Assembly: GCA_963756715.1 (NCBI GenBank)
Contig: CAVWOV010000043.1
Location: 1-64,000 of the forward strand
DNA: 64,000 nucleotides
From: VAZQ01 sp963756715
GTDB taxonomy: Bacteria > Pseudomonadota > Alphaproteobacteria > Rhizobiales > Xanthobacteraceae
Direction: 5' to 3'
A program made the position numbers and the translations under genes. Within the stretch, counting starts at the first letter, position 1. Each line of letters begins with the position of its first letter. Below, piece after piece: positions 35,233-44,408 of this stretch. The notes under the pieces are model-generated. The model searched no databases. It worked only from the letters and a program-made list of their open reading frames with translations, and was not told the DNA's origin.

Positions 35233-35733
35233 ATGGCACCGTCGCGGACCATTGTTATCACCAACACGGCAGAGCCGGCCGAAGCACTCCTGAGTCAGGT
35301 GCAGCGGGGCGCGCTGACCGGTTGCCCCTGGCATGACGTCAAGGAGATGCTGCGCGATGTCGGCCTGCGGCCGACCCGCCAGCGCATGGCGCTGGGCTGG
35401 ATCCTGTTCGCGAAGGGCGACCGGCACATCACCGCCGAAATGCTGTACGAGGAAGCGAGCAAGGCCAAGGTGCCGGTCTCGCTGGCCACCGTCTACAACA
35501 CCCTGCACCAGTTCACCGATGTCGGGCTGCTGCGTCAGGTCGCGGTCGACGGCTCCAAGACCTATTTCGACACCAACGTGTCGCAACACCACCATTTCTT
35601 CGTCGAGGGCGAGAACGACCTGCTCGACATTCCGCACAGCGATGTGGTGGTCGGCAAGACGCCCATGCCGCCGGAGGGCTACGAGGTCGCGCGCATCGAC
35701 GTGGTGGTGCGGTTGCGCAAGAAGGGCCGCTAA
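35233..35733 (+). CDS. irr: iron response regulator Irr (Fur family)
   Basis: 166 residues. The N-terminal heme-regulatory motif GCPWHD is at residues 30-35, as in Bradyrhizobium Irr, where heme binding at Cys-Pro leads to degradation of the protein when iron is sufficient. The Fur-type winged helix follows (LRPTRQRMALGWILF; SLATVYNTLHQFTDVGLLR) and the His cluster QHHHFF, at 119-121, is a second heme/metal site. Irr represses or activates iron and heme genes under iron limitation. GGAAGGTGAG lies upstream. It is divergent from fabA, an arrangement I recognise from related Rhizobiales. Confidence 0.94.
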   Translation: MAPSRTIVITNTAEPAEALLSQVQRGALTGCPWHDVKEMLRDVGLRPTRQRMALGWILFAKGDRHITAEMLYEEASKAKVPVSLATVYNTLHQFTDVGLLRQVAVDGSKTYFDTNVSQHHHFFVEGENDLLDIPHSDVVVGKTPMPPEGYEVARIDVVVRLRKKGR

Positions 35734-35743
35734 GTAGCGCGCA

Positions 35744-35945
35744 CCTGACGTTCGCTGCGCTATCCGCCGTGCGCGCGCGAAGCGAATTTCAAGCCCACAA
35801 CTCCAAAGGTATTTGCCTCATCAGGCTACGGCGTGAGGTCGCGCGTCCGCTTTGCGCCCGCTTTCGGGGGCAAGCGGAAGTGTCCCGTCAGTCCGGGCTA
35901 GCCGCTTATGGCGCAAAGCGGACCTGCTGCGATGTCCGCTTTGGT
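35744..35945. repeat. decayed hairpin and GTCCGCTTT inverted repeats
   Basis: The 293-base gap after irr holds no gene. At 35752-35805 TGACGTTCGCT faces AGCGAATTTCAAGCCCACAA, a degenerate form of the first hairpin at 51108. At 35845-35858 GTCCGCTTTGCGCC is a perfect 14-base inverted match of GGCGCAAAGCGGAC at 35910-35923, with a third partial direct copy near 35933. Confidence 0.6.
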
Positions 35946-36026
35946 GTCGCTATGGCGCGGAAAATGGACGTGTTGTGCTCCGCTTGAGGTTTCTCAACCC
36001 ATAGGACGCGCACGATTCCGTGTCAT

Positions 36027-36503
36027 TCACTCGCGTGCGGCATCCGCCAGCTCGGCAATGCGATCGTCGGCGTTCCGCAGCCGACGACAGAGCTCGCGGT
36101 TGATATTCTGCATCACCATCACGTATGCGGAGATGTCGGCCTTGTAGTATGTGTAGAGTTTTCGCGCCGTGAGCTCGTACAGCACGGTCGGGCTCTCGGC
36201 GACAACGGTGGCTGACCGGTTCTGCATTTCGATGAGCGTCATTTCGCCGAAAAAATCGCCGGGCCCGAAACCCGTGATGCGAACCGCGCGCCCCGACTCC
36301 CCGCGCTTGCTCACCACGAGCGCGCCAGCGTGAACAACATACATTGAGCGCCCCGGTTCCCCTTCCGCGACGACAGTGGCGCCAGCCTCGAAGCGGCGCT
36401 CGTCCAGCATCGAGACCAGGAGATCGAGGCTTGCGTCTGAGAGGCCACCGAAGAAAGGTGTAGCGACCAGGAACGCCTTCAGATCGGGCGAGCTGACAGC
36501 CAT
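36027..36503 (-). CDS. cyclic-nucleotide-binding-domain protein
   Basis: 158 residues made of one CAP_ED/cNMP-binding domain: FFGGLSDASLDLLVSMLDERRFEAGATVVAEGEPGRSMYVVHAG, then the phosphate-binding-cassette region FGPGDFFGEMTLIEMQNRSATVVA, where FGE-x6-RSA is well conserved. A helical tail follows (INRELCRRLRNADDRIAELADAARE). No HTH domain is present, so it is not a Crp-type transcription factor as it stands. It may sense a cyclic nucleotide or act as a scaffold. Isolated between irr and a membrane-anchored hypothetical on the same strand, 51 bases apart. Confidence 0.82.
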   Translation of the reverse strand: MAVSSPDLKAFLVATPFFGGLSDASLDLLVSMLDERRFEAGATVVAEGEPGRSMYVVHAGALVVSKRGESGRAVRITGFGPGDFFGEMTLIEMQNRSATVVAESPTVLYELTARKLYTYYKADISAYVMVMQNINRELCRRLRNADDRIAELADAARE

Positions 36504-36554
36504 CAGCCCAATATACTCCCGCTCCCGGATCAGACAACCAGTGCCGAAGGACGA

Positions 36555-37097
36555 CTAAGCGCCCCTGATCTCGCGGCCGAGAATTTCCATCAGCGACTGA
36601 TAGTGGTTGCGCTGCTCCTTGTGATCGCCGGTCTTTGACGACACGAACGGCAGCCACTCGCTCTTGAAGGTGTCGCCTGCGCGCAGGCGCATATTCTCCA
36701 TGTCGAGGCGCAGCCGCGCCGGCTGGCCGGCGGCCGAGAACATCTCGAAATGCGCCTGCTCGAAGTGTTGGTACGCATCCCAGAAATCGGAACGGAACAG
36801 GTAGCGGTTGACCTGGATCGAGCGGTCGATCGCCCGCTTGCGGCGGATGACCTCGTCGGGGTTCAGCTCCGCCCAGTGGCCGACCGCCTGGTAGAAGCAG
36901 TAGATGTCGTTGATCTTGGGCGCGATGTCCTCGAACAGATTCAGCCGCTTCTTGAGCAGTTCCTGATGAAGCTGCCGGGACGTATCAAGTTTGTTCCCCA
37001 TCCGCAGGATGATGAGGCCGACGAGGCCGGTCATGATCGGCGTGAGCGCGGCGATGCCGAGCTTCGCATATTCCAGCCAATCGGATTCGCCTGGCAT
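36555..37097 (-). CDS. membrane-anchored hypothetical protein
   Basis: 180 residues from ATG 37097 (MPGESDWLEYAKLGIAALT). One transmembrane helix covers about residues 10-33 (LGIAALTPIMTGLVGLIIL), followed by a cytoplasmic-looking helical region rich in charged residues (LDTSRQLHQELLKKRLNLFEDIAPKINDIYCFY). It resembles widespread single-pass proteins of unknown function that carry a short N-terminal helix and a long helical domain. No enzymatic motif seen. The gene ends 51 bases before the cNMP-binding gene starts, so the two may form an operon. Confidence 0.6.
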   Translation of the reverse strand: MPGESDWLEYAKLGIAALTPIMTGLVGLIILRMGNKLDTSRQLHQELLKKRLNLFEDIAPKINDIYCFYQAVGHWAELNPDEVIRRKRAIDRSIQVNRYLFRSDFWDAYQHFEQAHFEMFSAAGQPARLRLDMENMRLRAGDTFKSEWLPFVSSKTGDHKEQRNHYQSLMEILGREIRGA

Positions 37098-37227
37098 CCT
37101 GTTCCCGTCCTGCGACCGGGCGCAAATATCGGGATTCAATTGAAGGGGATGGATGGCCGGGTCAAGCCCGCTCACCACGGCCGATGGAGCGCCTCAGTCG
37201 CCCCGGGTCGGCCTCGGCGCCCTCCGG

Positions 37228-37755
37228 TCACTCGACGGTCTCGTGCGGATAGACGCCCCAAAGCTGCTCCTGCACCACCCAGCCGTCGAAGCCCTTGCCG
37301 ACGATGCGGCACCAGGTTCCGGTGCAGTGCTTGATAGCGCCGAGCACGCCCGATTCCACTTTGGCAACGACCTCCGCGCCTTGGTCGGGCTTGCTGCGCA
37401 GGGGGACCAGCTCTTTCTTGTTCTTCGGCGACACGACCGCGGTGCGGCGGCCCGACAGCAGCGAATGATAGACCCAGCCTTCGGAGCCCTCCCAGTCGCG
37501 GATCCGGCGCCAATTATCGGATTCGGCGGTAATCTCGACCGGCAGCCCGGCGCGGGTATAAACGAAAGCGACGTCATGGTCGCGGGTCGGTCCGCCGCGC
37601 ACGTTGACCCGGTCAGGCTTGAGGCTGACGAACCGTGGCACTGGCAGACCACTCTTGGGGCCGACTGGACTTTCCGTCTTGCCGGGCGTTGCGATGCAGA
37701 CCGCGGCCGTCGCGATCCAAACCATCACCGCCAGACGCCTCCAACCCCGCATCAT
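37228..37755 (-). CDS. secreted SH3-domain protein
   Basis: 175 residues. A signal peptide (MRGWRRLAVMVWIATAAVCIATPG) precedes two bacterial SH3-like repeats: FVSLKPDRVNVRGGPTRDHDVAFVYTRAGLPVEI...WRRIRDWEGSEGWVY and LVPLRSKPDQGAEVVAKVESGVLGAIKHCTGTWCRIVGKGFDGWV. The N-V-R-x-G-P and G-W-V signatures are typical of SH3_4-type domains found in periplasmic cell-wall-binding proteins. It is divergent from the 2-hydroxyacid dehydrogenase gene, and this divergent pair looks like the order in other Rhizobiales, which is a recollection rather than a check. Confidence 0.8.
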   Translation of the reverse strand: MMRGWRRLAVMVWIATAAVCIATPGKTESPVGPKSGLPVPRFVSLKPDRVNVRGGPTRDHDVAFVYTRAGLPVEITAESDNWRRIRDWEGSEGWVYHSLLSGRRTAVVSPKNKKELVPLRSKPDQGAEVVAKVESGVLGAIKHCTGTWCRIVGKGFDGWVVQEQLWGVYPHETVE

Positions 37756-37989
37756 ACGTATCGCGCTCCCTGGTCTACGGCTGCGGAAAAACGGTTGCGG
37801 TTGAAACGACAGCCCGAAATGGTCGTGGCGCGGGCGCTTGTCTTGCCACGTCCATCTGTTAGGAAGGTTTCAGAAGGATTGAGGCCGCGTCCGCGTCGAG
37901 GGCAACGCCAGTGTCGGGCACGTTGGTTAAGGAGACCTGAACGAACACCAGTGGTTCGGCTCAGGATCGTGGGAGCCGAAGGGCGAGCT

Positions 37990-38991
37990 ATGGCGAACCG
38001 CAAGAAGCCCCTGGTGGTCGTCACGCGCAAGCTCCCCGACGGCGTCGAGACCCGCATGCGCGAACTGTTCGACGCGCAACTCAATCTTGACGACAAGCCC
38101 ATGAGCCAGGCGGATCTCGCGGCCGCTGTGGCAACCGCTGACGTCCTGGTTCCGACCGTGACCGACCGGATCGACTCGTCGGTGCTGAGCCGCGCTGGCG
38201 ACAACCTCAAGCTGATCGCCAATTACGGCAATGGCGTCGACCACATCGACGTCGCGACCGCATTGTCGCGCGGCATCACGGTCACCAACACGCCCGGCGT
38301 GCTGACGGAAGATACCGCCGACATGACGATGGCGCTGATTCTGGCGGTGCCGCGCCGGCTGGCGGAAGGCGCCAACATCCTCACCGACGACAAGCCGTGG
38401 TCCGGCTGGTCGCCGACCTGGATGCTGGGCAAGCGCATCTGGGGCAAGCGGCTCGGCATCATCGGCATGGGACGTATCGGCCAGGCGGTGGCGCGCCGGG
38501 CGCGCGCCTTCGGCCTGCAGATTCACTACCACAACCGCCGTCGCGCCTCGCCCGCGGTCGAGGAGGCGCTCGCCGCCACCTACTGGGAGAGCCTCGACCA
38601 GATGCTGGCGCGGATGGACATCATCTCGGTCAATTGCCCGCACACGCCCGCCACCTATCATCTGCTGTCGGCGCGACGCCTCAAGCTGATCCGGCCCGAC
38701 GCCTATATCGTCAACACCGCGCGCGGCGAGGTGATCGACGAGAACGCGCTGGTGCGGTTGCTGGCGGCGGACGAGATCGCGGGCGCCGGGCTTGACGTGT
38801 TCGAGCATGAGCCGGCGGTGAATCCCAAGCTCACGCGGCTCGCGCGAAACGGCAAGGTGGTGCTCTTGCCGCATATGGGCTCGGCGACGCTCGAGGGCCG
38901 CATCGATATGGGCGAGAAGGTCATCATCAACATCAAGACTTTCATGGATGGCCACCGCCCGCCCGACCGCGTGCTGCCCTCAATGCTGTGA
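37990..38991 (+). CDS. D-2-hydroxyacid dehydrogenase (glyoxylate/hydroxypyruvate reductase type)
   Basis: 333 residues from ATG 37990 (MANRKKPLVVVTRKLPDGVE); the longer open frame to 37153 is spurious. NAD-binding motif LGIIGMGRIGQAVARRARAFG lies near residue 157. The catalytic Arg is in VNTARGEVIDENAL near 240, the Glu in VFEHEPAVNP near 270 and the His in LPHMGSAT near 297, a His giving the usual Arg-Glu-His triad. It reduces glyoxylate, hydroxypyruvate or related 2-oxoacids. Divergent from the SH3 protein; intergenic DNA 37756-37989 carries both promoters. Confidence 0.87.
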   Translation: MANRKKPLVVVTRKLPDGVETRMRELFDAQLNLDDKPMSQADLAAAVATADVLVPTVTDRIDSSVLSRAGDNLKLIANYGNGVDHIDVATALSRGITVTNTPGVLTEDTADMTMALILAVPRRLAEGANILTDDKPWSGWSPTWMLGKRIWGKRLGIIGMGRIGQAVARRARAFGLQIHYHNRRRASPAVEEALAATYWESLDQMLARMDIISVNCPHTPATYHLLSARRLKLIRPDAYIVNTARGEVIDENALVRLLAADEIAGAGLDVFEHEPAVNPKLTRLARNGKVVLLPHMGSATLEGRIDMGEKVIINIKTFMDGHRPPDRVLPSML

Positions 38992-39144
38992 TGTCATGAC
39001 GCTTCGTCATTCCGGGGCGCACCGGAAGGTGCGAGCCTGGAATTCGATCAGATACAGCACTGCAATTTGCTACGTCTTCGCCCGCTATGGATTGCCACAA
39101 TTTGCGGTATCATGCCGCCAGCGCAATCTGACGGAGTGCCCATC

Positions 39145-39510
39145 ATGCGTGCCTTCCTGTTCGGAACTGCTGCTGTGCTTGCTCTTGGCCAAAGCGGACT
39201 TGCCGCTCCCTCGGCGGCGCCGTTGTCGCCCAGCGACATTCAGACGACGTTCTTCACCGGCGCGCCGTTCACGGCGTCGGCCTCGGCGAACCTGAAATAC
39301 AAGATGGTATTCGCTGCCGACGGCAAGATGACGCGCGAGCCGATCGGCACCGGCGGTTCGAAGGCGGAGGGAACCTGGAAGCTCTCCAAGCAGGGATTTT
39401 GCAGCACCTGGAAGGGCTCCAAGGCCAGTTGCTTCCGTGTGCTGCCGGCCGGCGACAACAAGTGGTCGATCGTGAAGGGCACCAGCAAGGTTGCGACCTG
39501 GTCGAAGTAA
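39145..39510 (+). CDS. small exported protein of unknown function
   Basis: 121 residues from ATG 39145, GGAG 9 bases upstream. A signal peptide MRAFLFGTAAVLALGQSGLAAPSA is followed by a compact domain with KYKMVFAADGKMTREPIGTGGSKAEGTWKLSKQGFCSTWKG and KASCFRVLPAGDNKWSIVKG. The pattern of a GxWxLxxxGFCxxW strand pair with two Cys recalls short periplasmic domains common in Bradyrhizobium and relatives. Function unknown. Confidence 0.65.
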   Translation: MRAFLFGTAAVLALGQSGLAAPSAAPLSPSDIQTTFFTGAPFTASASANLKYKMVFAADGKMTREPIGTGGSKAEGTWKLSKQGFCSTWKGSKASCFRVLPAGDNKWSIVKGTSKVATWSK

Positions 39511-39655
39511 GTTCAGAGCACAAATTATGAACTGTCCTCGTTGAGATGCTTGGCGCGCCGGAGCCAAGTGGATGGCGGCAGCGCTTGCTCGGCTTGCTTC
39601 GCCCCGGCACCTGAAGCCACCGACAGCACATAAGAAAGAAAACAGGGAGACGTCC

Positions 39656-40643
39656 ATGCCAACACGCCGCCAATTGCTTGCCGCTTCGGCCGCCGGACTC
39701 GCCGCCGCGAACCGGATTGATCCCGCGCGCCCGCGCGCAGGCAGTCAGCAAGCCGGTCCGCATCATCGTCGGGTTTCCGGCCGGTGGCGGCACCGACATG
39801 ATCGCGCGACTTCTCGCCGATCGCCTGCGCGGGCCTTATGCGTCGACCGTGCTGGTCGAGAACAAGCCCGGCGCGTCGGCGCGCCTCGCGGCCGAATACG
39901 TCAAAAACGCCGAGCCCGACGGCAGCGTGCTGCTGTTCACGCCAGATTTTACCATGACGATATATCCGCACAGCTTCCGCTCGCTGAGCTACGACCCGGT
40001 ACGCGACTTCACGCCGATTTCCCCCGCTGCCCGATCGATGCTTACCTACAGTGTCGGGCCCGCCGTGCCGCCGAACGTGAAGACGCTGGCCGATTTCGTC
40101 GCCTGGTGCAAAGCCAACCCGGCCAAAGCCAATTACGCGACCACCTCGGCCGGCGGCACGCCGCACTTCGTCGGCATGATGCTGGCGAACGAAGCGCACG
40201 TCCCGATGACCGCCGTGCATTACCGCGGCGGCGCGCCGGCGTTGCAGGATCTTCTCGGCGGTCATGTGCCGGTGAGCATCAACCCGATCAGCGAGACGCT
40301 GCCCTTCGCGCGTGCCGGCACCGTGCGGGTGCTGGCGGTGACGGGCTCGAAGCGCTCGTCATTTTTGCCGGAGGTTCCAACCATCCGGGAGGCCGGCTAC
40401 AACGTGGTCTCCGATTCCTGGCTCGGCTTGCTGGCGCCGGCCCGGATGCCGGCCGCGACCGTCAACGCGCTGAGCGCGGCGATCAGCGAAGCCGTCAAGT
40501 CGCCGCAGATGGTCGAGAGCCTGGCCAAGATCGGCAACGAGCCGACATTCCAGACGCCGGCGCAATTCGCCGAAACCATTAAGGCGGACATTGCGCGCTG
40601 GGGTCCGATCGTGAAGGCGTCCGGCTTCGTCGCAAACGAATAG
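39656..40643 (+). pseudogene. Bug/TctC-family solute-binding receptor 5, one frameshift in the signal peptide
   Basis: ATG 39656 (MPTRRQLLAASAAGLAAA) has AGGGAG upstream. After about 18 codons the frame runs off. Removing one A near 39711 joins it to TGLIPRARAQAVSKPVRIIVGFPAGGGTDMIAR, a normal Tat-like signal plus mature receptor. The mature part is intact to the stop at 40643 with ENKPGASARLAAEYVKNAEPDG, VHYRGGAPALQDLLGGHVPVSI and the usual C-terminus. A single extra base in an otherwise perfect gene suggests a sequence error more than true loss. About 328 residues when repaired. Confidence 0.75.
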
Positions 40644-40907
40644 TTGCGAGACGATCCGGCGCGTTCCAAGGGTGATTTAATCCAGCGAGGAAGGTGAGTG
40701 GTTCTCGGATGCGCTGGTTCTTAGCTGGCCGTGGGCACCCGCCCGCGGCCCGTTCGCTTGCATTCGATCGCGATCGTTGAGCGCGCCCTTCCCTTACATC
40801 GCGTCGTATGGAGATCGTTAACCACCGATCCAGGTGCCGGAGAATACACCTCCAGTCGACGCTATTTTAAGCGTTTACGGCATAAGAATTCGGGATCGGA
40901 GGCCTTC

Positions 40908-43158
40908 TTGCAGAACAATCTTTTTGCGTTACCAAAACCCTTGGACGAGGAGGCGCGGCTCAAGACGGTTGCCGCATACGACGCCATTGGGACGCCGGTC
41001 GATCCTTCGTTTGACCGCCTGGCGGCTCTTGCCGCGCGTGTCCTGGAAGCGCCGGTCGCTATTGTCACACTCGTCGGCCGCGACACCCAGTTCTTTATCG
41101 CCAAGGTCGGGATCGATCTGTGTGAGACCGGACGTGAGGTCTCCTTCTGTGTCCATGCCTTGGGTGGCCACGAACCACTGATCGTTCCTGATGCGTTGCA
41201 AGATCCGCGGTTCCGATCCAATCCGCTAGTGCTCCACGAACCGCACATCCGCTTTTATGCAGGCGCCCCCCTCGTCGGTTTCTCCGGGGACGTGATCGGG
41301 ACGCTGTGCGTGGTGGATTTCAAAGCGCGCCCGGAGTTTTCCGATGCGCAGACCGAAACACTCAAAGACATCGCGGCGCTGGTGATGCAGCAAATGGAAC
41401 TGCATCGCCTGCGGCGGGTCGAGGAGGCGGCGCACCAAGTTCAGAATGCGCTGCGAACCAGCGAGCAGCAATTCCGTCTCCTCGTCGGCAGCGTCACCGA
41501 CTACGCCCTCTATATGCTGAGCCCCACCGGCATGATCACCAGTTGGAATGAGGGGGCGCAGCGCATCAAGGGTTATATGGCCGACGAGGTGATCGGCGAA
41601 CACTTCTCGATCTTCTGCACCAACGAGCAGCGCATGCAAGGCGTACCGGCGCGTTTGTTGTCTACTGCTGTCGAGCAAGGGCGTTTTGAAGAGGACGCTT
41701 GGCGGGTCAGGAAGGACGGCAGCTTGTTCTGGGCGAACGTGGTCGTCGTCCCGATCTATGGCGAGGCCGGAGAACTGGTCGGATTCGCCAAGGTCACGCG
41801 CGACATCAGTGAGCGCCGCAATAGCGAAGAACGGTTGTATCGGCTGGCGCATTTCGATTCGTTGACGCAGTTGCCGAACCGGTTCTCCATGCACAGCAAG
41901 CTCGAGGAATTTCTCGAGACCAATCCGGCAGTCACCGTGCTCATGCTGGATCTGGATGAATTCAAGGACGTGAACGATACGCTCGGCCATGCGGCCGGCG
42001 ATTTCCTGTTGAAGGAGGCCGGTAGCCGCATTCAGGCCTGCATCGCGGAGCGCGGCATCGTCGGCCGTCTCGGCGGTGACGAATTTGCGGTTATCCTGCC
42101 GGGGCTCGCCGATCCGCTTGCCGTCAGCGAAACTTGCCGGCAACTGATTGCGTCGTTTCGCACGCCCTTTCACTGGGACGAGGAAGAAGTCTACGTCGTG
42201 CCCTGTATCGGCATTGCGATGAGCCCGAGCCACGGCACCACGCCTGACGATCTCTTCGCCAATGCCGATCTCGCGCTGTACCACGCGAAATCATCGGCGC
42301 AGCGCGGTTTCAGTCTCTTCCAGCCGACCATGCGCCAATCAGCGCTCGCCCGCAGGACGTGCGAGCGCGAATTGCGTGACGCGGTCGCGCGGGGCGAATT
42401 GGAACTGTTTTACCAGCCGCAGATTCAGACTCGTCGACCGGTGTATCGTGGGAGCCGAAGCGCTGCTGCGGTGGCGGCACCCCAAGCGCGGCCTGTTGGC
42501 GCCCGCGGCATTCCTGAGCGTTCTCGACCGTAGTGCGCTCGCGCCGACGGTCGGAGACTGGACGATCCGCGCGGCGTGCGGTCAAGCCGCGGCCGTGCGC
42601 CGCCTGGGGCTCGCCAACTTCCGTGTCGCCGTCAATTTGTTCGGTTCGCAATTCCGCGCCGGACGCCTGGTCTCGACCGTCACCAAGGCGCTGGACGAGA
42701 ACGGTCTTTCGCCGGACGCGCTCGAACTGGAAATTACCGAGAACATCATCCGGCAACATGACGAGGCCGTCATGAGGCCGTTGCGCGAATTGCGCTCGCT
42801 CGGCGTTCATGCCGCCTTCGATGATTTCGGCACCGGCTATGCGTCCTTGAGCCTGCTGAAGCGGGTTCCGTTGACGGGGCTGAAGGTCGATCAAAGCTTC
42901 ATCCGCGATCTGTGCTCCGATCCGGAGGATGCCGCCGTCGTCAAGGCGGTCATCTACCTCGCCAAGAGTTTCGGGCTCGATGCCATCGCGGAAGGGATTG
43001 AGACAGAGGAACAAGCGGCCGCGCTCCTGGAATTAGGTTGCGAACTGGGACAGGGCTATCTCTACGGCCGTCCGATGGAGGCCCGGCAGATGCTCGACCT
43101 GATCGCCGGCCAGGCCCGCGACGAGGGCTCGGCTGAGGTTCGCGCCGCCGTCGCGTGA
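40908..43158 (+). pseudogene. GAF-PAS-GGDEF-EAL c-di-GMP signalling protein, split by one frameshift
   Basis: TTG 40908 with CGGAGG five bases upstream is the likely start (LQNNLFALPKPLDEE). Order of domains: GAF (residues about 30-170), PAS (about 185-300, SPTGMITSWNEGAQRIKGY and FWANVVVVPIYGEAGE), GGDEF (about 320-470, RLGGDEFAV intact, DLDEFKDVND), then EAL. An extra base near 42435 splits the EAL domain; in the second frame it continues IVGAEALLRW, LEITENI, DDFGTGYASL, KVDQSF and AEGIETEEQ, all catalytic motifs of phosphodiesterases. Repaired length is about 750 residues. Both diguanylate cyclase and phosphodiesterase sites look intact. No membrane segments; the GAF and PAS domains are the sensory inputs. 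Confidence 0.8.
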
Positions 43159-43225
43159 GCGGGCGCCGCAGCGCCCGCGTCCAGCCCGCGGGACTGCGCC
43201 TTCCGTTGCGATCTCGCGTCCTGAG

Positions 43226-44248
43226 CTATCGCATCATCTGCCCGATCTTCTCGGCGACGGCGTGCGGCAACCGCAAGGTATCCCGGACGATTTCATCGAT
43301 CTCTTCACCGGTCGCCCCATCGATCATCAAGTTGCGCTTCTCGGACGCCGCGACAAAGTTCGGATCTTCGAGCATGGCGCGAAACGCGGCTCGCAAAGCG
43401 GCGAGCCGCTCCGGCGGCACGCCTGGCGTGGTGAGAATGGAGCGGCCGATCTCGCCGGTGCTCGCGGCGGCGCGCAGCACCTCGCGGCCTTCGTCGGATT
43501 GCGCCAGCTCGGGCAGGGTCGGCACGCTCGGAAGCAGCCGATGCCGCTTGAGCGAGGCTTGATACAGGATTGTCGCCTCGCCACGGTGGACCCAGCCGGG
43601 GTGGCTCACCAGAATGCCGGGAAGGCCATAGGCGCCGACGATGTCCACCTCGCCTCTTTCCATGGCGAGCAGGATGTCAGCCGTGCCGCTATAGCCGCGG
43701 ACAAGCTTGAACTTCGCTCCGGCATATTTGGTCAGCGCGGTCGGAAACAAGACCGTGGTGGAGCCGCCGCCGGACGCGCCGACATTGTATTGTTTCGCGC
43801 GCACGTCTTCGAACGACTTGAGGCCGGCCTTCGGCAGCGCAACGCCGGTGTCGACGTTGGTCACCACGCGGCCGAGATACGGCATCTTCGCCATGTCGAT
43901 CTTGCCGGTGTTCATCAAGCTGTCGAGCGCAAGCGTTTGGGCAAGACTGGCGAAGGCCGTGCCGTCCTTGGGCGCCACTTCGTACATGTACTTTGCTGCG
44001 ACGAAGCTGCCGGCACCCGGCATGTTCTGTGCGATGATTGTCGGATTGCCCGGCAGGTGTCGCGGCAGAAACTCGGCAACGAGCCGGCCGTAGATGTCAT
44101 AGCCGCCACCGGGGCCATAGCCGATGAGCATTCGCAGGGTCTTGCCGCGGTAGAAATCCGCGACCGATTGGGCCTGCGCCGGCTTGGCCGGCGACAGTGT
44201 CGCCGCCGCGATGGCAAATGCGACACCGAGCATTGTAGCTTTGCGCAT
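43226..44248 (-). CDS. Bug/TctC-related solute-binding receptor 6
   Basis: 340 residues. Signal peptide MRKATMLGVAFAIAAATLSPAKPAQAQ, then SVADFYRGKTLRMLIGYGPGGGYDIYGRLVAEFLPRHLPGNPTIIAQNMPGAG. This is the variant branch of the family in which the first loop is GYGPGGGYD and the second ligand loop is QNMPGAGSFVAAKYMYEVAPKDG. It lies between the signalling gene (converging) and the deacetylase-fold gene on the same strand, 160 bases apart. Sequence departs enough from receptors 1-5 that its ligand class may differ. Confidence 0.8.
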   Translation of the reverse strand: MRKATMLGVAFAIAAATLSPAKPAQAQSVADFYRGKTLRMLIGYGPGGGYDIYGRLVAEFLPRHLPGNPTIIAQNMPGAGSFVAAKYMYEVAPKDGTAFASLAQTLALDSLMNTGKIDMAKMPYLGRVVTNVDTGVALPKAGLKSFEDVRAKQYNVGASGGGSTTVLFPTALTKYAGAKFKLVRGYSGTADILLAMERGEVDIVGAYGLPGILVSHPGWVHRGEATILYQASLKRHRLLPSVPTLPELAQSDEGREVLRAAASTGEIGRSILTTPGVPPERLAALRAAFRAMLEDPNFVAASEKRNLMIDGATGEEIDEIVRDTLRLPHAVAEKIGQMMR

Positions 44249-44408
44249 CGTGCGTCCTCGTTGTCCCGCATCCCCCGCGCTTGCGCACGCAAGACAATAA
44301 CAAAGGGTGTCGTGTCAGTGCGTGGGCAATCGGCCGCAGGGCCGGATCAGCAGGCAGCGCCGATCGCTCCTGAGTGTGGCGGGCGCGCAATGCCGGCCGT
44401 CACCGATC

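Noticed and set aside
36027..36503. Crp/Fnr-type transcription factor
   Set aside because: The cNMP domain is present but there is no helix-turn-helix domain after it.
37153..37989. Long N-terminal extension of the 2-hydroxyacid dehydrogenase frame
   Set aside because: It overlaps the SH3 gene on the other strand, contains no family sequence, and the protein begins properly at MANRKKPLVVV (37990).
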